DNA of 64,000 bases from the NCBI RefSeq assembly GCF_036075115.1, contig NZ_CP107958.1:4650001-4714000 (forward strand), in the 5' to 3' direction. Position numbers and translations under genes: made by a program. This DNA is from Streptomyces sp. NBC_00377. GTDB lineage: Bacteria > Actinomycetota > Actinomycetes > Streptomycetales > Streptomycetaceae. Positions within the stretch are counted from its first letter, which is position 1. Every line of letters starts with the position of its first letter. Below the pieces are notes generated by a model. That model was not told the DNA's origin and made no database searches. It was given only the letters and a program-made list of their open reading frames with translations. Of the stretch, positions 51,963-60,578 are shown piece by piece.

Positions 51963-52487
51963 TTACTTCTTGTAGTCCTTCAGGCAGAGCAGGAAGTTAC
52001 TGCCGTCACCGCTCTCGGTGTACGAGTACTGGAAGTCCTTGGCCTTCTCCTCGCACTTGCTGTCGGCCGAGAGCTGCGTGTACGTGCCCTTGATCTTCGC
52101 CAGCACGACGAACTGCGCCTGCGAGGAGTCGCACTTCACGACCTCGAGGTCGGGGTCGTTGTCGTTGGTGCTGCCGCGGTGCATGCAGTCGCCGACCGCC
52201 GCGGTGTCGGCGTCGTCCTGGCTGGATATGAAGGCGGCGATACCCACACCGACGACGGCGAGAACGATGACGATGTTCTTGATCAGCTTGAAGCTGACCT
52301 TGCGACGGGGCTGCTCCGGGGGGACCGCGCCGTAGGGGGCCGTGGGGTAGCCCGGCTGCCCCGGCTGCCCGGGCTGCTGGGGGTAGCCGCCCTGGGGCGG
52401 GTACGGGGCCTGGCCCTGGGGCTGGCCGTAGGGCTGCTGGCCCTGCTGCGCGAACGGGTTCTGGCCCTGAGGCGGCGGAGTCGACAC
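51963..52487 (-). CDS. LppU/SCO3897-like membrane protein
   Basis: 174-aa protein: the first 75 residues are disordered and dominated by Pro, Gln, Gly and Tyr. One membrane helix (about residues 79-98, IKNIVIVLAVVGVGIAAFIS) follows, then a small extracytoplasmic domain with four cysteines (DCMHRG, VKCDSS, SKCEEK, LLCLKD) that could form two disulfides. The GTG at 52487 follows AGGGGGA. The gene next to cca in S. coelicolor belongs to the family I remember as LppU/SCO3897. Function is unknown. Confidence 0.85.
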   Translation of the reverse strand: MSTPPPQGQNPFAQQGQQPYGQPQGQAPYPPQGGYPQQPGQPGQPGYPTAPYGAVPPEQPRRKVSFKLIKNIVIVLAVVGVGIAAFISSQDDADTAAVGDCMHRGSTNDNDPDLEVVKCDSSQAQFVVLAKIKGTYTQLSADSKCEEKAKDFQYSYTESGDGSNFLLCLKDYKK

Positions 52488-52596
52488 GTGGGGTCCCCCT
52501 AGAAAACTTTGGACGTGTGGCGCGAAATCACTCGCGAAGTAAGACGCACGTAAGTTACCGGCCCCCACTGACAACCTTGTAGCCGAGGTGGAGTCT

Positions 52597-52614
52597 GTGT
52601 CATTGATGTGACAC
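52597..52614. promoter_or_regulatory. Inverted repeat upstream of the LppU-like gene
   Basis: GTGTCA-N6-TGACAC immediately beyond the MFS gene stop and about 110 bases upstream of the LppU-like start. It resembles a Crp/Fnr-type operator in spacing, but no regulator is implied. Confidence 0.35.
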
Positions 52615-53877
52615 TTACCGACGTTCAAACCGGGCCATAGCGCCAGCAACCGTTCCGTAGATAACGGCGACCGTGACCACCAGAGCAACGGAACGCCCGT
52701 CAGGCGGCAGCATCAGGGCGGCGACCGCGGCGGCGCTTACGAAGGCGACGTTGAACAGGACGTCGTAGAGGGAGAAGATCCGGCCGCGGAAGCCGTCCTG
52801 GACGGACGACTGGACGACGGTGTCGGTGGCGATCTTGGCGCCCTGGGTGACGAGGCCCAGCACGAACGCCGCGGCGAACGTGGTCGCCCGCGTGAACGGC
52901 AGCATGAGGGCGAGCACCAGGACCGCGGCGGCCGCGGAGCAGACCACGATCCAGCGGACCGGCCCCAGCCATCCCACAGCTGACGGGGTGATGACCGCGG
53001 CGACGAAGAAGCCCACGCCGGAAACGCCCACCGCGAGGCCCAGCAGCGCCAGCCCGTCGTCCGGGTCGGACGACCAGGCGTACCGGCACAACATCAGCAC
53101 CATGACCGTCAGGGCGCCGTAGGAGAACCGCATCAGCGAGATCGAGCCGAGCGCCCAGGCGGCCTTCCTGCGCTTCGGCTCGGCAAGGTGACGCAGACCG
53201 GCGGACAGCCCGCGGGCGGTGCCCCTGAGCGCGCTCGCCAGGCCGGGCCGGCCCGCGTACCGGTCGGGTCCGAGCAGGTCCGCGGCCATCGTGAGGGAGC
53301 CGAGCGCGGCACACAGGTACAGGGCGCATCCCAGCAGTACCACCGCCGCGTCGGAGTCGGCCACCACCAGCCGTACGACGAAGGCGAGACCGCCGCCCGC
53401 GACCGCGGCCAGCGTTCCGGCGGTGGGGGAGAGCGAGTTGGCCATCACCAGACGCTCGCCGTCGACGACGCGTGGCAGCGCTGCGGAAAGACCGGCCAGG
53501 ACGAACCGGTTGACGGCCGTGACGCACAACGCGGAGGCGTAGAACAGCCAGTCGGGAACGTGACTGATCATCAGGACTGCGGTCACGGATGCCAGTAGGG
53601 CGCGCAGCAGGTTGCCGTGGAGGAAGACCTGGCGGCGGCGCCAGCGGTCCAGCAGGACGCCGGCGAAGGGGCCGACCAGGGAGTAGGGCAGCAGCAGGAC
53701 CGCCATGGCGGAGGCGATCGCGCCGGCCGAGGTCTGTTTCTCCGGAGAGAACACCACGTAGGTGGCGAGCGCGACCTGGTAGACACCGTCCGCGCACTGG
53801 GACAGCAGCCGCACCGCGAGCAGGCGCCGGAAGTTCCCGAAGCGCAGCAGAACGCGCAGATCACGGACGACGGCCAT
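52615..53877 (-). CDS. Major facilitator superfamily transporter
   Basis: 420-aa polytopic protein with about 12 membrane helices and the MFS loop 2-3 signature GPFAGVLLDRWRRR, as in drug exporters. Substrate is unknown. The ATG at 53877 (MAVVRDLRVLLRFG) is preferred to a GTG five codons upstream. The gene is separated from upstream ino1 by a strong terminator, so it has its own promoter. Nothing in the sequence points to a particular compound. Confidence 0.88.
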   Translation of the reverse strand: MAVVRDLRVLLRFGNFRRLLAVRLLSQCADGVYQVALATYVVFSPEKQTSAGAIASAMAVLLLPYSLVGPFAGVLLDRWRRRQVFLHGNLLRALLASVTAVLMISHVPDWLFYASALCVTAVNRFVLAGLSAALPRVVDGERLVMANSLSPTAGTLAAVAGGGLAFVVRLVVADSDAAVVLLGCALYLCAALGSLTMAADLLGPDRYAGRPGLASALRGTARGLSAGLRHLAEPKRRKAAWALGSISLMRFSYGALTVMVLMLCRYAWSSDPDDGLALLGLAVGVSGVGFFVAAVITPSAVGWLGPVRWIVVCSAAAAVLVLALMLPFTRATTFAAAFVLGLVTQGAKIATDTVVQSSVQDGFRGRIFSLYDVLFNVAFVSAAAVAALMLPPDGRSVALVVTVAVIYGTVAGAMARFERR

Positions 53878-53900
53878 GGGGCACAGCCTCACATACGGGG

Positions 53901-53931
53901 AAGGTCCCCGGGTCGGTGACCCGGGGACCTT
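53901..53931 (-). terminator. Terminator after ino1
   Basis: Perfect 14-bp stem AAGGTCCCCGGGTC/GACCCGGGGACCTT with a GGT loop, 41 bases beyond the ino1 stop and just upstream of the MFS start. Confidence 0.9.
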
Positions 53932-53971
53932 CTCAGCCCTGGCAGGAGCGAATTTCCCGCGTGGGGTCGAG

Positions 53972-55054
53972 TCAGCGCTCGACCTCGCCGCGGATGAACT
54001 TCTCGACGTTGGCGAAGGCCTCGTCGTCGAAGTACTGGACCGGCGGGGACTTCATGAAGTACGAGGACGCCGACAGGATCGGACCACCGATGCCGCGGTC
54101 CTTGGCGATCTTCGCGGCGCGCAGGGCGTCGATGATGACGCCCGCGGAGTTCGGGGAGTCCCAGACCTCGAGCTTGTACTCCAGGTTCAGCGGGACGTCG
54201 CCGAAGGCACGGCCCTCGAGGCGGACGTACGCCCACTTGCGGTCGTCCAGCCAGGCCACGTAGTCCGACGGACCGATGTGGACGTTCTTCTCGCCCAGGT
54301 CGCGGTCGGGGATCTGCGAGGTGACGGCCTGCGTCTTCGAGATCTTCTTGGACTCGAGGCGGTCGCGCTCCAGCATGTTCTTGAAGTCCATGTTGCCGCC
54401 GACGTTGAGCTGCATGGTGCGCTCGAGCCGGACCCCGCGGTCCTCGAACAGCTTGGCCATCACACGGTGCGTGATGGTGGCGCCGACCTGCGACTTGATG
54501 TCGTCACCGACGATCGGGACGCCCGCCTCGGTGAACTTGTCCGCCCACTCCTTGGTGCCGGCGATGAAGACCGGGAGGGCGTTGACGAACGCGACCTTGG
54601 CGTCGATGGCGGCCTGGGCGTAGAACTTCGCCGCGCTCTCGGATCCGACGGGCAGGTAGCAGATCAGGACGTCGACCTGCTTGTCCTTGAGGACCTGGAC
54701 CACGTCGACGGGGGCCTCGGCGGACTCCTCGATGGTCTCGCGGTAGTACTTGCCGAGACCGTCCAGGGTGTGGCCGCGCTGGACCGTGACGCCCTTGTTG
54801 GGGACGTCGCAGATCTTGATGGTGTTGTTCTCGCTGGCACCGATGGCGTCCGAGAGGTCGAGGCCGACCTTCTTCGCGTCGACGTCGAAGGCGGCGACGA
54901 ACTCGACGTCACCGACGTGGTAGTCGCCGAACTGCACGTGCATCAGACCCGGGACCTTGGACGCCGGGTCGGCGTCCTTGTAGTACTCGACGCCCTGTAC
55001 CAGCGAGGCGGCGCAGTTGCCCACGCCGACGATGGCTACGCGAACCGAACCCAT
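53972..55054 (-). CDS. ino1: Inositol-3-phosphate synthase
   Basis: 360-aa NAD-dependent enzyme converting glucose 6-phosphate to inositol 3-phosphate, the first step to phosphatidylinositol and mycothiol. The Rossmann motif is VGVGNCAAS (residues 9-17). Conserved active-site segments are QVGATITHR, LNVGGNMDF and LESKKISKTQAV, with WAYVRLEGRAFG later. Length matches the actinobacterial short form, not eukaryotic 510-aa enzymes. The ATG at 55054 follows AGGGAGC. It lies 44 bases after a PadR regulator gene on the same strand, probably one operon. Confidence 0.97.
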   Translation of the reverse strand: MGSVRVAIVGVGNCAASLVQGVEYYKDADPASKVPGLMHVQFGDYHVGDVEFVAAFDVDAKKVGLDLSDAIGASENNTIKICDVPNKGVTVQRGHTLDGLGKYYRETIEESAEAPVDVVQVLKDKQVDVLICYLPVGSESAAKFYAQAAIDAKVAFVNALPVFIAGTKEWADKFTEAGVPIVGDDIKSQVGATITHRVMAKLFEDRGVRLERTMQLNVGGNMDFKNMLERDRLESKKISKTQAVTSQIPDRDLGEKNVHIGPSDYVAWLDDRKWAYVRLEGRAFGDVPLNLEYKLEVWDSPNSAGVIIDALRAAKIAKDRGIGGPILSASSYFMKSPPVQYFDDEAFANVEKFIRGEVER

Positions 55055-55098
55055 TCCGGTTGCTCCCTGTGTGTACGAGTGAGTCCCTGAACGGGCGC

Positions 55099-55782
55099 TC
55101 ACGTGGCGGTTTCGTCGGGCAGATCCGTCCTGGGGGTGTCCCCGGGACGGGGCAGGCCGCCCGTCGATCCAGATGTGGTGTTCTGTTGAGCGGAGTCACC
55201 GGAGGCGGAACCCGTGAGGTCCCGTCCGGCCCGCTCGCTCTCGATCAGCTCGTTCAGCCAGCGCACTTCGCGCTCCACGGACTCCATACCGTGGCGCTGA
55301 AGCTCGAGCGTGTAGTCGTCGAGGCGCTCCCGGGTGCGCGCCAGGGAGGCGCGCATCTTCTCGAGGCGCTCCTCCAGCCGGCTGCGGCGGCCCTCCAGTA
55401 CGCGCATGCGTACATCGCGTGACGTCTGCCCGAAGAAGGCGAAACGAGCGGCGAAGTGTTCGTCCTCGTACGCGTCGGGACCTGTCTGCGAGAGCAGTTC
55501 CTCGAAGTGTTCCTTACCCTCCGCCGTCAACCGGTAGACGATCTTGGCGCGACGCCCCGCCAGTGGAGCGGCGAGGGCGTCTTCATGGGTGTTTCCCGGC
55601 TCCTCGATCAACCAGCCGTTGATGACCAGCGTCTTGAGGCAGGGATAGAGCGTGCCGTAGCTGAACGCACGGAACACCCCCAGTGACGTATTGAGTCGTT
55701 TGCGCAGCTCATAGCCGTGCATCGGGGACTCGCGGAGAAGGCCCAGGACGGCGAACTCGAGGATCCCGGCACGCCGGCTCAT
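55099..55782 (-). CDS. PadR-family transcriptional regulator
   Basis: 227-aa regulator. The winged helix (residues 1-95) has ILEFAVLGLLRESPMHGYELRKRL and SYGTLYPCLKTLVINGWL. The C-terminal coiled-coil dimer region is rich in Arg/Glu (RRSRLEERLEKMRASLART), then a disordered tail. The ATG at 55782 follows AGAGGAGGCGACG. A perfect palindrome sits 28 bases upstream of the start and is its likely operator. Co-transcription with ino1 suggests it controls inositol synthesis as well as itself; the ligand is unknown. Confidence 0.93.
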   Translation of the reverse strand: MSRRAGILEFAVLGLLRESPMHGYELRKRLNTSLGVFRAFSYGTLYPCLKTLVINGWLIEEPGNTHEDALAAPLAGRRAKIVYRLTAEGKEHFEELLSQTGPDAYEDEHFAARFAFFGQTSRDVRMRVLEGRRSRLEERLEKMRASLARTRERLDDYTLELQRHGMESVEREVRWLNELIESERAGRDLTGSASGDSAQQNTTSGSTGGLPRPGDTPRTDLPDETAT

Positions 55783-56133
55783 CGTCGCCTCCTCTCGGCT
55801 ATGTCGCGCTGATGTATCGACTCGATACATCAGCACGATAGAACGGCCTTCCGGATGGGACAAGGGGAGAAAGGGTGAACGGGATCACATCGCCGATTCG
55901 TTGGAGGTGAGTTGCCTGGTTTGGGGTGAACTTCGGGGCTAGGCGGGTTTTGGCGGTGCGTAGTCTGTGCGCCATGCAGACCACCGGGACCCATGAGACG
56001 CCGGGGGGCGTCGAGGTCCTCGGTGCCGTACGGGTGAATGCGCGACCGACCGCATCCGTACTTCGGGGGGACAGGAAACCAGCCGCCTTTTCCAGGCGCG
56101 CACGGATGCGCCTGCCCGAGGAGTAATCGTTCG
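55783..56133. other. Divergent spacer between padR and the class A PBP gene
   Basis: 351 bases with the PadR operator at its left end. TAGTCT at 55961-55966 could be a -10 box for the PBP gene, but no good -35 is seen. No additional gene is supported. Confidence 0.45.
55810..55832. promoter_or_regulatory. PadR operator palindrome
   Basis: Perfect 11-bp arms TGATGTATCGA and complement around one central C, 28 bases before the padR start codon. PadR operators typically contain ATGT-N8-ACAT; here ATGTATCGACTCGATACAT carries that pattern with a 9-base centre plus TCGA arms. Confidence 0.85.
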
Positions 56134-58812
56134 ATGAGCGAGCACCGTCGCAAACCGCCGCAGTCGCAGGAAGGCGGACGTGCCGCGGCCCGACGCGGCC
56201 AGTCCGGTCCGTCCTCCGGCCGCCGCGCGGCACCGCGAGGCGCCACCGGATCTCCTTCCGACTACGGGTTGGGTTATGGGGTCGGAGGCGAGGAGCAGTC
56301 ACAAGGCAGCCGCGCCGAGTCCCGGCGCGCGTCCCAGAGAGACTCGGGCGGGCGGCGCAGAGCGGCCGAGCCCGCAGGGGGCCGTCGTGGCGCCCCGGCC
56401 GGTCCTGGACGGGGCAGAGGGCGCCCTGCGCCCGACAGCAAGCGTCTGATCGACTACCCGCGGTCCGGCAAATACGGCTGGCGGCGCTGGACGCCGTCCT
56501 GGAAGCTCGTCACGGGTCTGTTCGTCGGCTTCGTGGGCAGCCTGGTGGCCGTGGCGGGCATCGGATACGCCATGGTGGGCATCCCGGACGTCGCCAAGAC
56601 GGCGACGGCGCAGAACAACGTCTACTACTGGAAGGACGGCAGCCAGATGGTTGCCACCGGTGGTGAGACGAACCGGCAGAACATCGGCCTCTCGCAGATC
56701 CCGGAGGAGATGCGCTGGGCGGTGATCTCGCAGGAGAACAAGACCTTCTACGACGACAGCGGCATCGACCCCAAGGGCATCGCCCGTGCCGTGTTCAACA
56801 TGGCCCGGGGCGGACAGACGCAGGGTGGATCCACCATCACCCAGCAGTACGTCAAGAACGCCATGCTGAACGACCAGTCGCAGACGATCTCCCGGAAGTT
56901 CAAGGAGATCTTCGTGTCCATCAAGGTGGGCGCGGAGGTCGACAAGGACCAGATCATGGCCGGCTACCTGAACTCCGCGTACTACGGGCGCAACGCCTAC
57001 GGAATCCAGGCCGCGGCCCGTGCCTACTTCAACAAGGACGCGATCAAGCTCAGCCCGGGCGAGTGCGCCTTCCTGGCCGCCATGCTGAAGGGCGCCACGT
57101 ACTACGACCCCGCCGGCGCGACCTCCGTCGACTCGGTCGGCGCCACGGCCGAGGCCAACAGCAGGCGGGCGCTGCGCCAGATGCAGGACACCCTGGACAA
57201 GATGGTCGAGTACGGCCATCTGGACGCCTCGGTGCGGGCCAAGTACACCGCTCTTCCCAAGTGGCAGAACCCCCGGTCGAACACCGACCTCAAGGGCCAG
57301 ATCGGCTACCTGGTCGACCTCGCCAACGGCTACCTGGTCACCAACAGCAAGAAGACCGGGATCACCCCGGACCTGCTTCAGCAGGGCGGCTACTCGATCT
57401 ACACGACCTTCGACAAGAACAAGGTCAAGGAGCTCGAGGAATCGGTCACGAAGGTCCAGAAGGCCAACATCAAGCCGAAGGAACGGCCGGAGACCGATAC
57501 GCACGTCCAGTTCGGCGGCGCGTCCGTGGAACCGGACACCGGTGCCATCCGGGCCGTCTACGGCGGTGAGGACGCCACCAAGCACTTCACCGACAACGCC
57601 GACCAGACCGGTGCCCAGGTCGGTTCGACGTTCAAGCCGTTCGTGCTGGCCGCCGCGATGACGTGGGGCGTGCGGGATCCGGATCTGGGGTCGTCGCAGG
57701 CGCAGGACGAACGCACCATCGTGTCACCCAAGAGCCTGTTCAGCGGCAAGAACAAGCTCAAGATCGAGAACTACGACGGTTCGGTCTGGAAGAACGAGAA
57801 GGGTGAGGAGTGGCTTCAGACCAATGACGGCAACGTCTCCCTCGGCTCTCCGCCCAAGTTCAAGATCGATCTGCGTGAGGCGATGCGTGAGTCGGTGAAC
57901 TCCGCCTTCGTGCAGCTCGGCATGGACGTCGGTCTGGACAAGGTGAAGGACTCCGCGGTCAGCGCGGGTCTGAAGCCGTCCAGCCTGACCAACAGCGGAT
58001 TCCCGTCGTTCTCGATCGGCATCTCCGACCCGAGCGCGATCCGGATGGCGGGCGCGTACGCCACCTTCGCCGCCAGCGGCAAGCAGCGTGATCCTTACTC
58101 CGTGGAGAAGGTCACGAGCGAGAAGGGCCAGATCTTCACGCACGAGAACGAGACGAAGCAGGCGTTCACCTCGAAGGTCGCCGACAACGTCACCGACGTC
58201 CTGAAGACCGTGGTGGAGAAGGGCACCGGTACCAACGCCCAGCTGCCCGGCCGTGAGGTGGCCGGAAAGACCGGTACCACCGACGGCAACAAGTCGGCCT
58301 GGTTCGTGGGCTACACCCCGCAGCTGTCGACCGCCGTCACCATGTTCCGCTACGACGACGACGAGTCGAACAAGAACCGTACGTTCTTGAAGATGTTCGG
58401 AACAGGTGGCCAGAAGAAGATCCACGGCGCCTCGTTCCCGGCGCAGATCTGGCACGACTACATGGCCGAGGCGCTGAAGGGCACCGACCCGAAGGACTTC
58501 CCCGAGCCCGAGCCCATCGGTGAGGTCGTCAACGCGGAGCCGTCCCCCACTCCGACGCCCTCGGTGACCGAGACCGAGGAGGAGTCTTCTTCTCCGTCTC
58601 CGACTCCCAGTGAGCCGGAGGTCGAGCCTTCGCCCTCGGCGACCGAGACCTGCTCCAATTTCTTCGACTGCGGCGATGTCGGCGGTGGGACGAACAACGG
58701 GAACGACAACGGCGGAACTGGGGAATCCAGTCCCTCGCCGTCCGTCACGGAGTCGAGCGGCAACTCGAGAGGCAACGGAAACGGCGGCTTCTTCGGAGGA
58801 CCGGCCGGCTGA
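56134..58812 (+). CDS. Class A penicillin-binding protein (transglycosylase/transpeptidase)
   Basis: 892-aa bifunctional peptidoglycan synthase. A basic, disordered cytoplasmic part of about 120 residues leads to one membrane helix (about 123-150). The GT51 domain (about 165-350) has EENKTFYDDSGIDPKGIARA and GGSTITQQYVKNAML. The transpeptidase domain has SxxK as STFK, SxN as SVN in ESVNSAF, and KTG in AGKTGTTDG. A Glu/Pro/Ser/Thr-rich tail with two cysteines (CSNFFDCGD) and a Gly/Asn end follows. The ATG at 56134 has GAGGAG upstream. Two parS sites follow the stop. Confidence 0.96.
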   Translation: MSEHRRKPPQSQEGGRAAARRGQSGPSSGRRAAPRGATGSPSDYGLGYGVGGEEQSQGSRAESRRASQRDSGGRRRAAEPAGGRRGAPAGPGRGRGRPAPDSKRLIDYPRSGKYGWRRWTPSWKLVTGLFVGFVGSLVAVAGIGYAMVGIPDVAKTATAQNNVYYWKDGSQMVATGGETNRQNIGLSQIPEEMRWAVISQENKTFYDDSGIDPKGIARAVFNMARGGQTQGGSTITQQYVKNAMLNDQSQTISRKFKEIFVSIKVGAEVDKDQIMAGYLNSAYYGRNAYGIQAAARAYFNKDAIKLSPGECAFLAAMLKGATYYDPAGATSVDSVGATAEANSRRALRQMQDTLDKMVEYGHLDASVRAKYTALPKWQNPRSNTDLKGQIGYLVDLANGYLVTNSKKTGITPDLLQQGGYSIYTTFDKNKVKELEESVTKVQKANIKPKERPETDTHVQFGGASVEPDTGAIRAVYGGEDATKHFTDNADQTGAQVGSTFKPFVLAAAMTWGVRDPDLGSSQAQDERTIVSPKSLFSGKNKLKIENYDGSVWKNEKGEEWLQTNDGNVSLGSPPKFKIDLREAMRESVNSAFVQLGMDVGLDKVKDSAVSAGLKPSSLTNSGFPSFSIGISDPSAIRMAGAYATFAASGKQRDPYSVEKVTSEKGQIFTHENETKQAFTSKVADNVTDVLKTVVEKGTGTNAQLPGREVAGKTGTTDGNKSAWFVGYTPQLSTAVTMFRYDDDESNKNRTFLKMFGTGGQKKIHGASFPAQIWHDYMAEALKGTDPKDFPEPEPIGEVVNAEPSPTPTPSVTETEEESSSPSPTPSEPEVEPSPSATETCSNFFDCGDVGGGTNNGNDNGGTGESSPSPSVTESSGNSRGNGNGGFFGGPAG

Positions 58813-58835
58813 CCGCGCTGTCCCCCGTCTTGGGT

Positions 58836-58849
58836 GTTTCACGTGAAAC
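58836..58849. other. parS: parS site 8
   Basis: Perfect GTTTCACGTGAAAC (16-bp form 58835-58850), 24 bases after the class A PBP stop. Confidence 0.97.
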
Positions 58850-58857
58850 ATCCGGAT

Positions 58858-58871
58858 GTTTCACGTGAAAC
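58858..58871. other. parS: parS site 9
   Basis: Perfect GTTTCACGTGAAAC only 22 bp centre to centre from site 8, i.e. about two helical turns, so two ParB dimers could load on the same DNA face. Confidence 0.97.
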
Positions 58872-58943
58872 GAGGGCCGCTCCATCGAACGAGGTGGGGC
58901 GGCCCTCGGTGTTTTCCTAGGTCCGTACGGCAGGATGTGGCTC

Positions 58944-60443
58944 ATGCCCAGTGCAGAATCGACGCCGACGCGCGTGCACGAGCCGGATCCGGTAAGGCCG
59001 ACCAGGGAGGACCCCGTGGCCGCGGCCGGCAGTGAGCTGTTCGGTGGCCCCCTCGGCCGACGGGCCCTGACCGGGACGTCCTGGTGGACTCCCGTGCGGA
59101 TCATCGCGCTCGTGGCGATCGGGATGTTCGCCCTGGGGCTGATCCAGAAGGCGCCCTGCTACAACGGCGGCTGGTTCTTCGGCGCCACCTCCCAGTACAC
59201 ACATGCGTGCTACTCGGACATCCCGCACCTTTACCAGGGGCGCGGTTTCGCCGACGGACTCGTGCCGTACTTCGACAAGCTCCCCGGCGACATGGACTAC
59301 CTCGAGTACCCGGTGCTGACCGGCGTGTTCATGGAGGTGGCGAACTGGCTGACGCCGGGCGGCGGCAGCATCCAGGACCAGGAGCAGTGGTACTGGATGG
59401 TCAACGCCGGGATGCTGATGGCGTGCGCAGCCGTCATCGCCGTCTGCGTGACCCGGACGCACGCCCGGCGTCCCTGGGACGGCCTGCTGGTCGCCCTGGC
59501 GCCCGCTTTCGCGCTGACCGCGACCATCAACTGGGACCTGCTGGCGGTCGCTCTGACGGCCGCGGCGATGCTCATGTGGTCACGGGGCCGGTCCCTCGCC
59601 TTCGGTGTCCTGCTGGGACTCGCCACGGCCGCCAAGCTCTACCCCGTCTTCCTCCTCGGTCCCCTGTTCGTGCTGTGCTGGCGTGCGGGCAAATGGCGGG
59701 ACTTCGGCAAGGCCCTGGGCGGTGCGGCCGTCGCCTGGCTGGTGGTGAACCTGCCCGTCATGCTGTTCGCCTTCGAGGGGTGGTCGAAGTTCTACCGGTT
59801 CAGTCAGGAGCGGGGCGTCGACTTCGGCTCCTTCTGGCTGATCATGGCGCAGAACTCCAAGGACCCCCTCACCACCGACAGCGTCAACACCCTCGCCACG
59901 CTTCTCGTCGTGCTGTGCGCTGTGGGGATCGCCGCGCTGGCGCTGACCGCGCCCCGCCGTCCCCGCTTCGCCCAGCTGGCCTTCCTGATCGTGGCCGCCT
60001 TCATCCTCACCAACAAGGTCTACTCACCGCAGTACGTCCTGTGGCTGGTGCCGCTTGCGGTGCTGGCCCGGCCGAAGTGGCGGGACTTCCTGATCTGGCA
60101 GGCGTGCGAGGTCGCCTACTTCCTGGGCATCTGGATGTACCTCGCCTACACGTCGAGCGGGGACGCCCACAAGGGCCTGCCGACCGACGGCTACCACTGG
60201 GCCATCGGCGTCCACCTGCTGGGGACGCTCTACCTGTGCGGCGTCGTCGTACGCGACATCCTGATGCCGGAGCGGGACGTGGTGCGGCAGGCGGGGGACG
60301 ACGACCCCTCGGGCGGGGTGCTCGACGGTGCGGAGGACGCCTTCGTCCTCGGAGCCGCGGCGCATCCGCCCCGGCACGCCTCCCACTTCGACGGGCCGCA
60401 GGTGGACTGGGGAAAGCCCGAGGCCATCGACAGTTCGCCCTGA
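58944..60443 (+). CDS. Polytopic glycosyltransferase, GT87/DUF2029 type
   Basis: 499-aa integral membrane protein with about 10-12 helices. It resembles GT-C enzymes that use polyprenyl-phosphate sugars, such as the mycobacterial mannosyltransferases. Outer-loop acidic residues DKLPGDMDYLEYPVLTG and the segment ATAAKLYPVFLLGPLFVL (with the conserved K-x-x-P) are typical. The C-terminal about 80 residues are polar and cytoplasmic. The ATG at 58944 has GGCAGGA upstream; an ATG three codons earlier is also possible. Acceptor and sugar donor are unknown. Confidence 0.85.
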   Translation: MPSAESTPTRVHEPDPVRPTREDPVAAAGSELFGGPLGRRALTGTSWWTPVRIIALVAIGMFALGLIQKAPCYNGGWFFGATSQYTHACYSDIPHLYQGRGFADGLVPYFDKLPGDMDYLEYPVLTGVFMEVANWLTPGGGSIQDQEQWYWMVNAGMLMACAAVIAVCVTRTHARRPWDGLLVALAPAFALTATINWDLLAVALTAAAMLMWSRGRSLAFGVLLGLATAAKLYPVFLLGPLFVLCWRAGKWRDFGKALGGAAVAWLVVNLPVMLFAFEGWSKFYRFSQERGVDFGSFWLIMAQNSKDPLTTDSVNTLATLLVVLCAVGIAALALTAPRRPRFAQLAFLIVAAFILTNKVYSPQYVLWLVPLAVLARPKWRDFLIWQACEVAYFLGIWMYLAYTSSGDAHKGLPTDGYHWAIGVHLLGTLYLCGVVVRDILMPERDVVRQAGDDDPSGGVLDGAEDAFVLGAAAHPPRHASHFDGPQVDWGKPEAIDSSP

Positions 60444-60493
60444 GCGAACAGGGCCGTCACTGAGGCTTCCTGGCCCAGGCAGCGGGTCATGGG

Positions 60494-60526
60494 AAAGGCC
60501 GTACACGGACTCCGTGTACGGCCTTT
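60494..60526. terminator. Bidirectional terminator
   Basis: 16-bp inverted repeat AAAGGCCGTACACGGA and complement around a single base, with A and T ends, between the convergent glycosyltransferase and alanine-racemase-like genes. Confidence 0.92.
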
Positions 60527-60578
60527 GCCGTGGCCGCCTTGGTTCAGCGCTCGCCCTTCAGCGGTCCGCTCCCGCGCT

